A DNA stretch of 64,000 nucleotides from JBJXHG01 sp046160865 (GTDB lineage Bacteria; Planctomycetota; UBA1135; GCA-002686595). Location: assembly GCA_046160865.1 (NCBI GenBank), contig JBJXHG010000004.1, positions 1 to 64,000 on the forward strand, given 5' to 3'. Position 1 is the first letter of the stretch; every line of letters begins with the position of its first letter. Position numbers and translations under genes: made by a program. Of this stretch, positions 51,218-60,832 are shown in pieces. The notes below the pieces were generated by a model, which made no database searches, was not told where the DNA came from, and saw nothing but the letters and a program-made list of their open reading frames with translations.

Positions 51218-53113
51218 TCAAAGCGACAAGAGCTCGGTCGTCGTGACGGAGCCCGCGGGAAGATTCACGACGACGGTCCCCGGCGCAGTACCCACGCCGA
51301 AGATCGCGAGCAAGTTCGCGCCCGTCGTCTGGACGTAGATCGCGTCCTCGATCGCGGCCGACATCGAGAGGCCGACGAAGCCGTGCGCCGACGCGACGTT
51401 GAACGCCGTGCGGCGCGCTCCGAAGCTCGCCGGTACCGCTGTCGTCGACGTCGTCGCGTCGAGGAACGCGGGCTTGAAGATCGCGCGGAAGTTCGGGACG
51501 GACGGCGGCAATGTGAAACCGGACGGGTCGAGCTGGAGCTGGCCGACCTCGCCGAACGCGGGCACGGCGATCGACGCGAGACCTTGGTTGAACACGTTGC
51601 CGAAGAACGTGACGCCGAGCAGCGGATTCGGTGCGAGCGGGACGCGCGGGCGGAACACGCTCGGAAACACGATCGATTGATTCGGGAACGGCAGGTTCGC
51701 GACGACGGTGTGCGGGCCCGTGAACGAATCGACGGGGACACCGAGGGGCAAGTCGAGCACCTCGATCCCCGGGATGCCGGGATTCGGCGCGCCCGGGAAG
51801 TGGCTCGTCGCCGCCATCACGCGCGTTCCGTCCGGGCTCCAGATCGGCCGGTCCATACCCTTCGTGCTGATGCGGCCGCCGAGCGGATTGGGATTGCCGA
51901 GCACGCCGTACGGTGAACTCGCGCCGAGCGGATCGAGCGGCGAATAGATGATCGCGACCTTCTCTCCGCCGTCCGGCGGCGTCGCGATGAACGGAGGACC
52001 GAAGCTCGACTCGAACGCGACGCGTCCGCGGAACACCGCCGGGATCGCGGACGGCTCGCCGACGCTGTCGGGCATCAGGATCGTCGACACCGTCGGCGGA
52101 GTGCTCGCGAGGAAGCGCACGACGCCGATCGAAGACGGCTTGACGAAGAACGTGCCGGGTCCCGGCTCGCGCAGGAGGTAGTACACGTACGTGTCGGTGC
52201 CGTTGCCAACCACCGCGAGCTCTTCGGTGCCGGCCGCGGGCACCCATTTCTTCAGCGGAGCGCTCGGAACGATTCCGAACGAGCCGCCGTTGCCGTTCGC
52301 GAGCGAGTTCCACGCGATGTAGCCAGCTTCGAGCGGCGCGTCGTTGTTACCGGCGTCGAAGATCGAGGTGCCGATGATCCACGTCGACTCGCCGTTGCGG
52401 TCGAAGCGCACGGGGTTCGTCGTGGGTGCCATCGGCGCGGTCGCGAGGAATGCGCCGGCCGTCATGTGCGGCGCCGTCGCGCTCAGCTGCACGACCTGGA
52501 TCCGCGTCGACGTCGGCACGTGCAGCTCGAGCGCGGTCGCGTCGACGCCGATGCGGTTCACGTACGCCGACGGCGGCCCTTCGATCGCGATCGTCGGCGG
52601 CGTGAGCGGTGCGAGCGCGCCGTTCGTCGCGTACGAGAACCCGCGCAAGAGCGTGTTGCCCGCTCCGTCGTCCTCGGCGCTGAAGACGAACTTCAGGCTC
52701 TTCACCGACGCGAGGTCGTACGCGGCCGGGTTTCCGGTCGCGACGAGCGCGGTCTGCACGCCGGAGCGCATGTCGACGAGGTGGATCGCACCGTTGCCCA
52801 CCGCGTTGCCCATCGGCGTGAGGAACACGTTGCGTTCCGGCGACTCGATCCAGGTCTCGAGCGCGCCGAGCGTCCGGCGGCGGTGCGCCCAACGCGACGG
52901 CACGCTGTTCACCGGAGCGCCGAGCGCCGCCGGAGAGAGCGAGTTGTGGACGTTGACGGCGTAGAACTGAGAGCTCGCGCCGATCGTCGCATAGAAGTAG
53001 TTGCTTCCGCTGACGCCCGAGAGTGGTAGCTCTTGTGCGTGCAGTGCGGTCGGCAGCACGGCGAGCACGGCGAGCGCCAGGGCTCGACAGCACGAAGGAA
53101 CAGGGCGGGGCAT
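51218..53113 (-). CDS. Secreted TolB-like propeller protein
   Basis: A 631-aa protein from ATG 53113 (GGAG site upstream) with a signal peptide ending ALHAQ. The middle has WD40/TolB-like blades, such as DRPIWSPDGTRVMAATSH, and the sequence is rich in short beta-strands and Gly/Pro turns. No catalytic motif. The start of the beta-helix gene follows 23 bp after its stop, so the two may be one transcript. Probably extracellular. Confidence 0.75.
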   Translation of the reverse strand: MPRPVPSCCRALALAVLAVLPTALHAQELPLSGVSGSNYFYATIGASSQFYAVNVHNSLSPAALGAPVNSVPSRWAHRRRTLGALETWIESPERNVFLTPMGNAVGNGAIHLVDMRSGVQTALVATGNPAAYDLASVKSLKFVFSAEDDGAGNTLLRGFSYATNGALAPLTPPTIAIEGPPSAYVNRIGVDATALELHVPTSTRIQVVQLSATAPHMTAGAFLATAPMAPTTNPVRFDRNGESTWIIGTSIFDAGNNDAPLEAGYIAWNSLANGNGGSFGIVPSAPLKKWVPAAGTEELAVVGNGTDTYVYYLLREPGPGTFFVKPSSIGVVRFLASTPPTVSTILMPDSVGEPSAIPAVFRGRVAFESSFGPPFIATPPDGGEKVAIIYSPLDPLGASSPYGVLGNPNPLGGRISTKGMDRPIWSPDGTRVMAATSHFPGAPNPGIPGIEVLDLPLGVPVDSFTGPHTVVANLPFPNQSIVFPSVFRPRVPLAPNPLLGVTFFGNVFNQGLASIAVPAFGEVGQLQLDPSGFTLPPSVPNFRAIFKPAFLDATTSTTAVPASFGARRTAFNVASAHGFVGLSMSAAIEDAIYVQTTGANLLAIFGVGTAPGTVVVNLPAGSVTTTELLSL

Positions 53114-53422
53114 CGACGATCTCCTCGGTGGAATCGTGGTGAAGGAACTCGGTGAGAGGCGCCGCCTTGGCAACCGCCGTTCCAGCAGCGCGCGCAGCGC
53201 ATCGACACCGCGCGACACGACGACACGCGACGAACGCACCGGACTCGCAACGTCCCGTTACGCAACAGGAACGCGTGACGCGCAGCAACGCGCGCGTCGA
53301 TCGAGCTGCACGCGCGGCAACGTGACTTGCTCGGCGAACGAACTCGACTCGAGCGCGCGAGCTCAACGGGTATGTTGATTGCTCGCGCGGCCGACTCCAT
53401 CTCGCGCGAGCTTCACTTCCCC
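53114..53422. other. Divergent intergenic region, no feature seen
   Basis: These 309 bp separate the divergent genes starting at 53113 and 53423. No reading frame, repeat or strong hairpin stands out. The 5' ends of both transcripts must lie here, but I could not place a promoter with confidence. Confidence 0.4.
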
Positions 53423-54625
53423 ATGAAAAACACCCGTCCGTTCGTCCTCTGCGCCGCAGCTCTGCTCGGCGCGTGTGCATCCACGCCGACCGTCGCAAGC
53501 AACGCATCGAAGGATGCGACGCCGCCCGATCCGCGCTCGGTCGAAGTCGCGCTCCCCGCGCTCGCCGGCTGGAACGGCACGCTCGTGCTCGACCAAGGCA
53601 AGGTCGGCATCTGGACCGTCCTCGTGACCAAGGTGTTTCCGCAGTACGGCTGCCCGGAAATCGTGGGCATCGACGATCTCGGCCGCTGTCACGTGATCTG
53701 GTCGTACAGCGGCAAGTGGACGCCCGTGACGACGATCTCCGACGGCAAGTGGCTCGGCGGTCTCGCGCTCGCCGACGTCGACGCGCGGATCGCGGGCCGC
53801 GAGCTCTACACGGGCTCGCAGCAGGGCAACCTCTATCAGGTCGTCGCGTACGAGAACACGCTGCTCGACAATCGTTTGATCGCGCGCATCCCGGGCTTCG
53901 AGATCCACACCGTCGTCGCCGCGGATGTCGACGCTGCGCACGCGGGCGCGGAAGTGCTCGTGTTCACGAGCCCCGGTCGTCTCTACGTCGCGACGCCGCG
54001 CGAGAGTGGCAAAGACGGCTTCGAGCTCGCGCTCGCGGCCGAGCTACCGGGCCGCGTGCGCGACGCGCTCGTGCTGCGCGAAGCGCCGGCAGAGATCGCG
54101 ACGGTTGGCCGCCACGGTCGTGTCGAGATCTTGCGTTGGAAGGCCGGCCGGCCGGAGTTCGAGACGGTGTTCGAGACCTCGATGGGCATGGGACGTCTCG
54201 CGCGCAAGCCTGGGGATGGTCCGCTCGTGCTCTACTCGACCGCCGACGACGGCGTGATCCGTCGTCACGAGCGCGGTGAGAACGGTGAGTGGACGCACGA
54301 GCTCGTGTACGGCGGCCCGCAAGGTCCGCGCGGCATCGCGGCGGGGCGCTTCGACGCGGATCCGAGCGTCGAGACGATCGCGCTCGTCGGTTACTCGAAG
54401 CGCGTCGAGCTGCTCACGCGGCGCGAAGCTGGCTGGGTCGCGGAGACGATCTTCGAGGATCGTGAGAAAGGGCACTGGGTGTGCGCGGGCGAGTTGGACG
54501 GACGCAACGGGACCGACGAGCTCGTGGTCACGGGCTACAGCGGACGCATCGTGCTGCTCGCGCGTCCGCCGGGCGTCGGTTGGACCGAGACGAACGCGGC
54601 CGTGCTGAAACCGACGGCGCCGTAG
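53423..54625 (+). CDS. Secreted lipoprotein with FG-GAP/VCBS-like repeats
   Basis: A 400-aa protein from ATG 53423. The signal peptide ends in a lipobox LLGACAS, so it is probably membrane-anchored by a lipid. About seven repeats of beta-strand units of the type 'xLALADVDAR' and 'DVDAAHAGAEVLVF' resemble FG-GAP/VCBS propeller blades. It has no known catalytic role. It converges on the HEAT-repeat lipoprotein gene, whose T-tract terminator lies at 54644-54660. Confidence 0.78.
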   Translation: MKNTRPFVLCAAALLGACASTPTVASNASKDATPPDPRSVEVALPALAGWNGTLVLDQGKVGIWTVLVTKVFPQYGCPEIVGIDDLGRCHVIWSYSGKWTPVTTISDGKWLGGLALADVDARIAGRELYTGSQQGNLYQVVAYENTLLDNRLIARIPGFEIHTVVAADVDAAHAGAEVLVFTSPGRLYVATPRESGKDGFELALAAELPGRVRDALVLREAPAEIATVGRHGRVEILRWKAGRPEFETVFETSMGMGRLARKPGDGPLVLYSTADDGVIRRHERGENGEWTHELVYGGPQGPRGIAAGRFDADPSVETIALVGYSKRVELLTRREAGWVAETIFEDREKGHWVCAGELDGRNGTDELVVTGYSGRIVLLARPPGVGWTETNAAVLKPTAP

Positions 54626-54643
54626 CGCACGTCCAAAAACCTC

Positions 54644-54660
54644 GCCGCGCTCTGCGCGGC
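54644..54660 (-). terminator. Intrinsic terminator of the HEAT-repeat gene
   Basis: GCCGCGC (54644-54650) and GCGCGGC (54654-54660) form a perfect 7-bp stem with a TCT loop. On the minus strand a run of five T follows (positions 54639-54635). It lies 9 bp after the stop of the minus-strand gene at 54669, so it fits a classical rho-independent terminator for the operon that runs from 60418 to 54669. Confidence 0.7.
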
Positions 54661-54668
54661 CGCGTCGC

Positions 54669-56168
54669 TCAGCGCGCCTTCGCCGCCAACACTTCGGACA
54701 AGATGTCGGAGCGCGCGCGCTGACGTTGCAGCGCTTGCTCGCTCGTCGCGATCGTGTCCGGCGCGGGATCGAGCGCGCTCCAGCGCGTGCTCGCGTCGGC
54801 GAGCGTCGGATCCAGGCTCGCCGCGCGCCGCTTCAGCCACGCGCCGAGCACGTTCTCTGCGGCGCCAGCGTCCGCCTTGCCCGACGTGAGGCACTCGTGC
54901 AGGAAGCGCACCGCTACTTCGTCGTCGCGCACCGCGACCAGTGCTTCCGCGGCGGCTTGGCGCAGATCGATCGGCTCGCTCTCGGCGAACGCTTGCACGA
55001 GAACGCTCGCCGATCGCGCTTGTCCGAGCGAGCCCAGCGCGCGCGCGATCGCCGTGCGCAGCTCGAGATCCTGACTCGTGGCGAGTGCTGTCTCGAGCGC
55101 GGGCACCGCGTCGAGCCAGCGCACGGCGGCGAGCGCCGCTGCGGCCGAAGCGGCGACACGCGGCTCGCCGAGCGCAGCGACGAGCTCGGGACCCGCGCTC
55201 GCGCCGCGCGTTCCCATGCGCTCGAGGCACTGCGCGGCGTGCACGCGCACGTAGACGTTCGAGTCGTGCAGCGTCCGCGCGAGGAGCGGCACGACCCACG
55301 TGTTCATGCGCGAAAGCTGGAAGCGGCGGTCGTCGACGCCGCGCAGATCCCAAGCCGCGAGTCCTGCGATCGCGCGCCACACGGCGAGCTCGAGCTCCGG
55401 CGAGGGCGCGTCCTTTTGCACGCGCGCGTCGAGCGCGCCGCTCAGCCACTCTTCGTGCAAGCGCTCCGGGTCCGCGGCGCCGGCGAGCTTGGCGAGCTCG
55501 TCGAGCTGTTGCGCGGCGCTCGCGCGCAGCTCTTCCGTGGCCGCGCTCGTGCGCAGCGTGCGCAGACCGTCGAGGCCCGAGTAATTTCCGTGGCGTGCGA
55601 CCGTGGCCGCGAGCCAGATCACGGTTTCCGCGTCGACCTCGTAGCGCAACCGCAACAAGAGCCGCAACAGCACGCCGTCGTGGCGCACGTCCGCGAGGCG
55701 CCACGCGCTGCGCGCGCGAATCCAAGGCTCGCTGCCTTTCTCGAGCGCGATCGTCAACGCTTCCGCAGCGCGGCGCGTGCCGACGCTCGCGAGCGCGTCG
55801 ATGGCGGCTGCGCGTTCCTCCCTGGACAACGTCGCGTCGGCGATCGCCAGAGCGAGCACGGACACGGCGGTGTCGCCTTGTGCGCGCACGTCTTCGGTCG
55901 CGGCTGCGCGCATCCGCGCGTCGCGCGACGAGATCGTCGCGAGCGCACCGAGCACGAGCTCGCGTGTGTCGCCGGCCGGCTCGGGCGCGGGCTGCTCGGG
56001 CGGGAGCGCTGCTTCGAGGGCAGCGACCATTGGCGTGACGACATCGACGAGCTCGAAGCGCGGTGCGATGGACGCGGGCTCCGGCGCGCACGCGCCGAGC
56101 AGGGCGAACACTGCCAGCGCCGCGCACGCTCGCGGACCACCGGATGCGAGAACGCGGCGTGCGCGCAT
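54669..56168 (-). CDS. HEAT-repeat lipoprotein
   Basis: A 499-aa protein from ATG 56168, sharing one base with the stop of the cytochrome gene (TGATG). A signal with lipobox LLGACAP anchors it. The rest is ~14 helical HEAT-like repeats (AALPPEQ..., EVDAETVIWLAATVARHG, VHAAQCLERMGTRG, DLRQAAAEALVAVRDDEV). HEAT repeats bind protein partners. As the last gene of the iron-import/cytochrome operon it may scaffold the cytochrome at the membrane. Confidence 0.82.
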   Translation of the reverse strand: MRARRVLASGGPRACAALAVFALLGACAPEPASIAPRFELVDVVTPMVAALEAALPPEQPAPEPAGDTRELVLGALATISSRDARMRAAATEDVRAQGDTAVSVLALAIADATLSREERAAAIDALASVGTRRAAEALTIALEKGSEPWIRARSAWRLADVRHDGVLLRLLLRLRYEVDAETVIWLAATVARHGNYSGLDGLRTLRTSAATEELRASAAQQLDELAKLAGAADPERLHEEWLSGALDARVQKDAPSPELELAVWRAIAGLAAWDLRGVDDRRFQLSRMNTWVVPLLARTLHDSNVYVRVHAAQCLERMGTRGASAGPELVAALGEPRVAASAAAALAAVRWLDAVPALETALATSQDLELRTAIARALGSLGQARSASVLVQAFAESEPIDLRQAAAEALVAVRDDEVAVRFLHECLTSGKADAGAAENVLGAWLKRRAASLDPTLADASTRWSALDPAPDTIATSEQALQRQRARSDILSEVLAAKAR

Positions 56169-57163
56169 CACGGTTCGACCACCACGCGGTGCACGAGCTG
56201 CGCCTCGCCATCGGGATCGGGGCGCGCGGGATCCTTCCAGTACGGTGTCAGCTTGTAGAAGAGCGCGACTTCGATCGCACCAGCGGCCTCGGCGTCCGCG
56301 ATCGTTTCCTCGTGCCGCGCGTGCGCGGGCAGCAACGTCTCGACGAGGTCCACTTCGTGCCGGTACGGACTGCGGAAGCGGTAGAGGAAGCGCCACGGCG
56401 GAAGCGCTTCGCCCGCGCGTGCAACGGGCCGCCAGAACAAGTCGCCCGCGCGCGAGCGCTCGTCGGTGGGGAAGTGGTGTCCCGCGCCGACGTTTTCGAC
56501 CTGGACGAGCACGCGCGCTCCGTCGCGCTGCGCCGAGAGTGTGACGGCGCGGCGCACGAGCTGGATGTCGTGGCCGCCGTGCATCGTGTGATCACGGCCG
56601 CGATTCGGATCGCCGCCGCGGAACGGCATGTGGCAATCGATGCAGCCGATGCCTTGCTCGGCGTACTTGCTCTCGCGCCACTGCGTGACCGTCTTGTGCT
56701 GATCGTGGCACGCCGCGCAGAACTCGACGTTCGCGAGATCGCGCGTCGCCACCGGCCGGCAAGCCGCGTGCGGTGCGTCGATCGTGCCGGCGACCGTACC
56801 CGCCGCACCGTCGGGCAGCAGGTGGCACGCGATGCAGTCGACGCCTTCGGCGCGCCGCGCGCTGCGCGGCAGCACGCGATTCGCGAGACCGGTCTCGAAC
56901 ACAGGACGCGGCGCGTGGCAGTCGATGCAATCGGTGTTCGCGAAGTCGTTCGAGAGCGCGCGCACGTCGGGATCGTTCCACGCTTGCGCGTGCCACGACA
57001 CCTCCCACTCGGCGTACACCTCGGTGTGACACTCGCGACACTGTGCCGAGGTCTGGAATGCGCGCGACTGAGCCGGCGCTGGCTCGGGACGGAACACGAG
57101 CATCAGCACGAAGCACGTGACCGCGATCAAGAGCGAGCCGAAGATCCAGCGCAGCTTCGTCAC
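56168..57163 (-). CDS. Pentaheme cytochrome c, membrane-anchored
   Basis: A 331-aa protein from GTG 57163, overlapping the ATPase stop (GTGA). An uncleaved signal anchor lies at residues 7-23. Five CxxCH heme sites are seen: 42-46 (CRECH), 79-83 (CIDCH), 110-114 (CIACH), 149-153 (CAACH) and 174-178 (CIDCH). The C-terminal ~150 residues are a beta-sandwich-like domain with no heme. It resembles multiheme cytochromes of the c554/NrfB-like group. In an operon with an iron importer it probably moves electrons in the periplasm, perhaps to ferric iron; inference. Confidence 0.88.
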   Translation of the reverse strand: MTKLRWIFGSLLIAVTCFVLMLVFRPEPAPAQSRAFQTSAQCRECHTEVYAEWEVSWHAQAWNDPDVRALSNDFANTDCIDCHAPRPVFETGLANRVLPRSARRAEGVDCIACHLLPDGAAGTVAGTIDAPHAACRPVATRDLANVEFCAACHDQHKTVTQWRESKYAEQGIGCIDCHMPFRGGDPNRGRDHTMHGGHDIQLVRRAVTLSAQRDGARVLVQVENVGAGHHFPTDERSRAGDLFWRPVARAGEALPPWRFLYRFRSPYRHEVDLVETLLPAHARHEETIADAEAAGAIEVALFYKLTPYWKDPARPDPDGEAQLVHRVVVEP

Positions 57164-57861
57164 GGCGTCGTTCCTCCGCGGTGAGCGGGCGGCGCGAGCG
57201 TGCCGTCGCGTTGCATGCGCAGCGTCGCCGTCGCGATGCGGTGCGCTTCGTCCGGATCGTGCGTGACGTAGAGCGTCGTCAGCCCGAGGCGCACGTGCAG
57301 CTCGCCCAAGCGATCGACGAGCGACGTGCGCAGCGCCGCGTCGAGCGCTCCGAGTGGCTCGTCGAGCAGGAGCAAGTGCGGCTCGATCGCGAGCGCGCGT
57401 GCGAGACCGAGGCGTTGCGCTTCTCCGCCCGAGAGCTCGCCCGGCCGGCGGCGCTCGAGTCCGGTGAGCTCGACGAGCTCGACGAGCTCACGAATGCGCC
57501 GCGCACGCGCGTCTCGATCGACACGGCGGCAACGCAGGACGAAGTCGAGCGTGTCGTGCACGCTCATGTGCGGCCACAGGCCACCGCCCTGGAAGAGGAA
57601 CCCGATGCGCCGTTCTTCCGGCGGGATCAAGATTCGGCGTCCGTCGCTCGCAAGCGCGCCGAACAGGCGCACGGTGCCCGACCGCGGACGCGCGAGTCCC
57701 GCGATCACGCGCAGGAGCGTCGTCTTGCCGCAGCCGGAGGCACCCTCGATCAGCGTGAAGCTCCGCTCGGCGAGCTCCAGCGACAGCGGGCCGATCGAAG
57801 TCCCGCGCGCGAGCTCGACGGTCACGCCCTCGAGCTCGACCGCACGGCCGCTCTTCGTCAT
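57160..57861 (-). CDS. Fe3+-type ABC transporter ATP-binding protein
   Basis: A 233-aa ATPase from ATG 57861, overlapping the permease stop (ATGA). Walker A is EGASGCGKTTLLRV, the signature LSGGEAQRLGLARALA, Walker B LLLLDEPLGALD and the H-loop TLYVTHDPDEAHRIA. Of the FbpC/PotA type, but shorter, lacking the ~120-residue C-terminal regulatory domain. It powers the permease encoded immediately upstream. Confidence 0.9.
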   Translation of the reverse strand: MTKSGRAVELEGVTVELARGTSIGPLSLELAERSFTLIEGASGCGKTTLLRVIAGLARPRSGTVRLFGALASDGRRILIPPEERRIGFLFQGGGLWPHMSVHDTLDFVLRCRRVDRDARARRIRELVELVELTGLERRRPGELSGGEAQRLGLARALAIEPHLLLLDEPLGALDAALRTSLVDRLGELHVRLGLTTLYVTHDPDEAHRIATATLRMQRDGTLAPPAHRGGTTP

Positions 57862-59390
57862 GGCAGAACCTCCAGCCGCTCGCGTCGGAACAACGTCCAA
57901 GCGAGCCCCGGCAGCGCGACGAAGAACACGACGAGCAGCGCCAGCGCCGCGACGAAGTCGTCGCGTCCGAAGTGCACCGCGTTGTAGAGGCGGAACATCA
58001 CCGTACCGTTGGCGGCCGGGACGAAGATCGCGGCGTCGATCTCGCGCATCGAGAGCACGAAGACGAGCGCCGCGCCGCCGGCCAGCGCGCCGCGCAACGG
58101 CGGTGCGACGATCGACGTCAAGCGACGTCCCGGCGACGCGCCCGCGAGCCGTGCCGCGTCCTCCTGGTTGCGATCGAGCATCGCGACCGCGGCGGAGAGC
58201 GCGAGCACGGCGAGCGGCGCGAAGCGTCCGACGAGCAGCACGACGACCATCCACGGCGAATCGTACAACGCGCCGGTCGCGGGCCGATTCCACATGGCGA
58301 TGTTGCCGATACCGAGCAGGATCGCGGGGACTGCGAGCGGCAGCAGCACGGCGAGCTGCAACGCGCGCGCGCGCGAGCGCTCGAGCGCGTGGCCGAGGAC
58401 GAGCGCGAGCGGCACGCACACGAGCGCGGCACCCGTCGACACGAGCAGGCTCGTGCGCAGGTTCGCGCGCGCGAGCTCGAACGCGCGCGCGAACGCGGCA
58501 CCCATCGCCGCGAACGTGAATCCGCGCGGCCCGCCGCCGGACTCCCAGATCAAGCGCGCGATCGGCGCGATCACGGCGGTGCCGAGCACGGCGAGCGCGA
58601 AGGCGAGCGCTGGCCAGCGCCAGGCGCCGAGCGCGAGCAAGGCAGGCCGTCGAAAGTCGCCGTCGAGCGCGTCGAGGCGGCTGCGCCGGCGCAACTCGAG
58701 CGCCGGGATCAACGCGGCGAGCGAGAGCAAGACGAGCGGCAGCGCCGCGGCGACGGCGCGGCCGGGATCCTGCGCGCTGCGCCACGTCGCGAACACGTCG
58801 TCGGCGTACACGTTGTACTTCGGTCCGATCGACGACACGTAGTCGGGCACCGAGAAGTCGTTCACCGCGAAGCCGAACGCGAAGCACGCGGCGCACAGCG
58901 CCGACGGCAGGACGAGCGGCAGCTCCATGCGCAGCACGGCACGCAAGCCGCCAGCGAGCAGCGCCGCTTCCTCGCGCCGCGCGTCGATGCGCTCGAACGC
59001 GCGCGCGACGTACATCGAGACGAGCGGAAAGGTGCCGAGCCCGAGCACCATCGCCGTGGCGAAGCCGCCGCGCACGCCCGTGAGCGCGGTCCAGCTGGCG
59101 GCGAGGATCAGCGGCGGCAAGAGCAACGGCACGATGCCGAGCGGACGCATCACGCGTGCACCGATCATGTCCGTGCGCGCCACGAGGAAACCGAACGGTA
59201 CGCCGAGCACGAGCGCGATCGCGGCGCTCCCGCCGCCGATCAGCGCCGTGCGTCCGAGCAGCTCGAGCGTGCGAACCCCAAAGATCGCGACTAGGTCGTC
59301 CCCGTCGACGCGTGCGCCCATCAGCGCGATCGGCGCGAGGCCCGCGAGTGCGAACACGATGACCGCAACGATGACGAGCGGTCGACTCAC
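57858..59390 (-). CDS. Fe3+-type ABC transporter permease (fused, two halves)
   Basis: A 510-aa permease from GTG 59390, overlapping the binding-protein stop (GTGA). About 12 membrane helices in two similar halves (each with a BPD-type EAA loop: EEAALLAGGLRAVLRMELP in the first, EDAARLAGASPGRRLTSIVAP in the second), as in FbpB/ThiP-like permeases. It should form the whole membrane channel alone. Cargo: probably ferric iron, judged from the binding-protein family. Confidence 0.88.
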   Translation of the reverse strand: MSRPLVIVAVIVFALAGLAPIALMGARVDGDDLVAIFGVRTLELLGRTALIGGGSAAIALVLGVPFGFLVARTDMIGARVMRPLGIVPLLLPPLILAASWTALTGVRGGFATAMVLGLGTFPLVSMYVARAFERIDARREEAALLAGGLRAVLRMELPLVLPSALCAACFAFGFAVNDFSVPDYVSSIGPKYNVYADDVFATWRSAQDPGRAVAAALPLVLLSLAALIPALELRRRSRLDALDGDFRRPALLALGAWRWPALAFALAVLGTAVIAPIARLIWESGGGPRGFTFAAMGAAFARAFELARANLRTSLLVSTGAALVCVPLALVLGHALERSRARALQLAVLLPLAVPAILLGIGNIAMWNRPATGALYDSPWMVVVLLVGRFAPLAVLALSAAVAMLDRNQEDAARLAGASPGRRLTSIVAPPLRGALAGGAALVFVLSMREIDAAIFVPAANGTVMFRLYNAVHFGRDDFVAALALLVVFFVALPGLAWTLFRRERLEVLP

Positions 59391-60418
59391 TTCACGAAGA
59401 GCTCCTGCAGCTCGGCCGTGCGCGGAGCGATCGAACGGCCGACCGCGCGCAGGTCGACCTTCATCACCTTGAACTCGTTCGGACCGCGCACGTGCGCCGG
59501 ACGCGGCACGTCGGCGCGCACGGGTACCTGCGCCGACGAGGAGCGCGCGAGCTCGGCCTCGACCTCCTTGCGCAACGCCCAATCGACGAAGCGGCGCGCG
59601 GCGTCCGCGTGTGGCGCGGTCTTCAGGATCGCGATCGTGTTCGGGATCAGCATCGTGCCGACGCCGTCCGCGTCGGGATACACGGCCGCGACCTTCGCGC
59701 CGCGCTCGCGTGCGACGTTGAAGTCGTCGGTGTCGGTCCAGCCGAACGCGACCTCGCCCTCGCGCACGAGCCGCATCACGTGCGCGTTGCCGTTCGCCAA
59801 GTTCAAGTCGCCGGTGCGCGCGAGCTCCGCCGCCTTCGTCACGTAGCGCTTCGCTTCGGTCTCGCCGAGCACTTCGTACAAGGCCGCCATGTGGGTGTTC
59901 GTCGTGCCCGCGAGCGGTCGCGCCATCGCGACCTTGCCCTTCCAGCGCGGATCGAAGAGATCCCACATGCTCTTGATCTCGGCCGGGTCGGCGAGGTCCG
60001 TGTTCACGATGAAGATGCGCGCGCGCGCCGCGAAGCCGGTCCAGCGGTGCTCGGGATCGCGGAACTCGGCCGGGATGTCGCGCGCGCTCGGCGAATCGTA
60101 GCTCGCGAGCAGTCCGTCCTCGGCCATCGCGATCACTTGCGCGAACTCGTTGCTCCAGAACACGTCGCAGCGCGGTCGCGCTGCTTCCTCGCGGATGCGC
60201 TGCGCCAGCCCCACGTTCTTATTGGCCTCGATGTCGAACTCGACGCGCACGGTGAGCCCGCTCTCGCGCTCGAACTGGCGGATGAGCGGCTCGCCGAACT
60301 CTTGGTCGAGCGAGCAGTAGACGGTCAGGTCCGGTTCGGCAGAACAGGCCGCCACGAGGAACGCGACGCAAGCGACGGCCGAAGCGGCGAGCAGGGATCG
60401 CCGGAGACGAAGTTTCAT
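59387..60418 (-). CDS. Fe3+-type ABC transporter substrate-binding lipoprotein
   Basis: A 343-aa protein from ATG 60418 with lipobox LVAACSA. The family pattern is 'LTVYCSLDQEFGEPLIRQF' near the start, 'CDVFWSNEFAQVIAMAEDGL', and GEVAFGWTDTDDFNVARERG, as in FbpA/FutA/AfuA-type or 2-aminoethylphosphonate-type binding proteins. I could not confirm the two iron-binding tyrosines. First gene of a five-gene overlapping operon ending in the HEAT lipoprotein. Confidence 0.85.
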   Translation of the reverse strand: MKLRLRRSLLAASAVACVAFLVAACSAEPDLTVYCSLDQEFGEPLIRQFERESGLTVRVEFDIEANKNVGLAQRIREEAARPRCDVFWSNEFAQVIAMAEDGLLASYDSPSARDIPAEFRDPEHRWTGFAARARIFIVNTDLADPAEIKSMWDLFDPRWKGKVAMARPLAGTTNTHMAALYEVLGETEAKRYVTKAAELARTGDLNLANGNAHVMRLVREGEVAFGWTDTDDFNVARERGAKVAAVYPDADGVGTMLIPNTIAILKTAPHADAARRFVDWALRKEVEAELARSSSAQVPVRADVPRPAHVRGPNEFKVMKVDLRAVGRSIAPRTAELQELFVK

Positions 60419-60787
60419 GTCCTCATCTAGACAGATCGAGGGCGGTGGACACAACCCTTGCGTCCGCATTGCCGTCGGGCGCGAGGCCACGTCCGTTTCG
60501 ACTCCGAAACGCCGGCACGGGGCAGAATGTCGCTCGTCGTCGAGATCGCGACGAGGAACCTCATTCGCCTCACGCGATGCGACTCGCCGATGAGACGCTG
60601 TGTATCCGTCGAAGTCGCGGCCTCGGGCACGACGTCGCGGTGCGCGGCTTCGTCGCACGGACGAGCGGGCGACACCAGGACTCGACCTCGCAGTGCGTTG
60701 CGCGCGCACAGGCTGACTCGCGAACGGCGCCTTCCGCAGAGCGCACGCAAGAGAGTCCGAGCGCGTCGGATCCCGGTGCTCGTGCTG
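60419..60787. other. Gene-free region upstream of the iron-transport operon
   Basis: The gap 60419-60832 should hold the promoter of the operon starting at 60418. No reading frame looks real (those present are Arg/Ser-rich). No consensus promoter or Fur-like box stood out by eye. Its right end is a strong hairpin at 60788-60819. Confidence 0.4.
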
Positions 60788-60819
60788 CGTCGCGTGGCTC
60801 CCAAGGAAGCCACGCGACG
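60788..60819 (-). terminator. Strong hairpin after the coiled-coil protein gene
   Basis: GTCGCGTGGCT (60789-60799) pairs exactly with AGCCACGCGAC (60808-60818) around an 8-base loop, plus one flanking pair. It lies 13 bp after the stop of the minus-strand gene at 60833. No T-tract is present, so it may act with Rho or just stabilise the 3' end. Confidence 0.5.
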
Positions 60820-60832
60820 TGCACGCCAGAGC

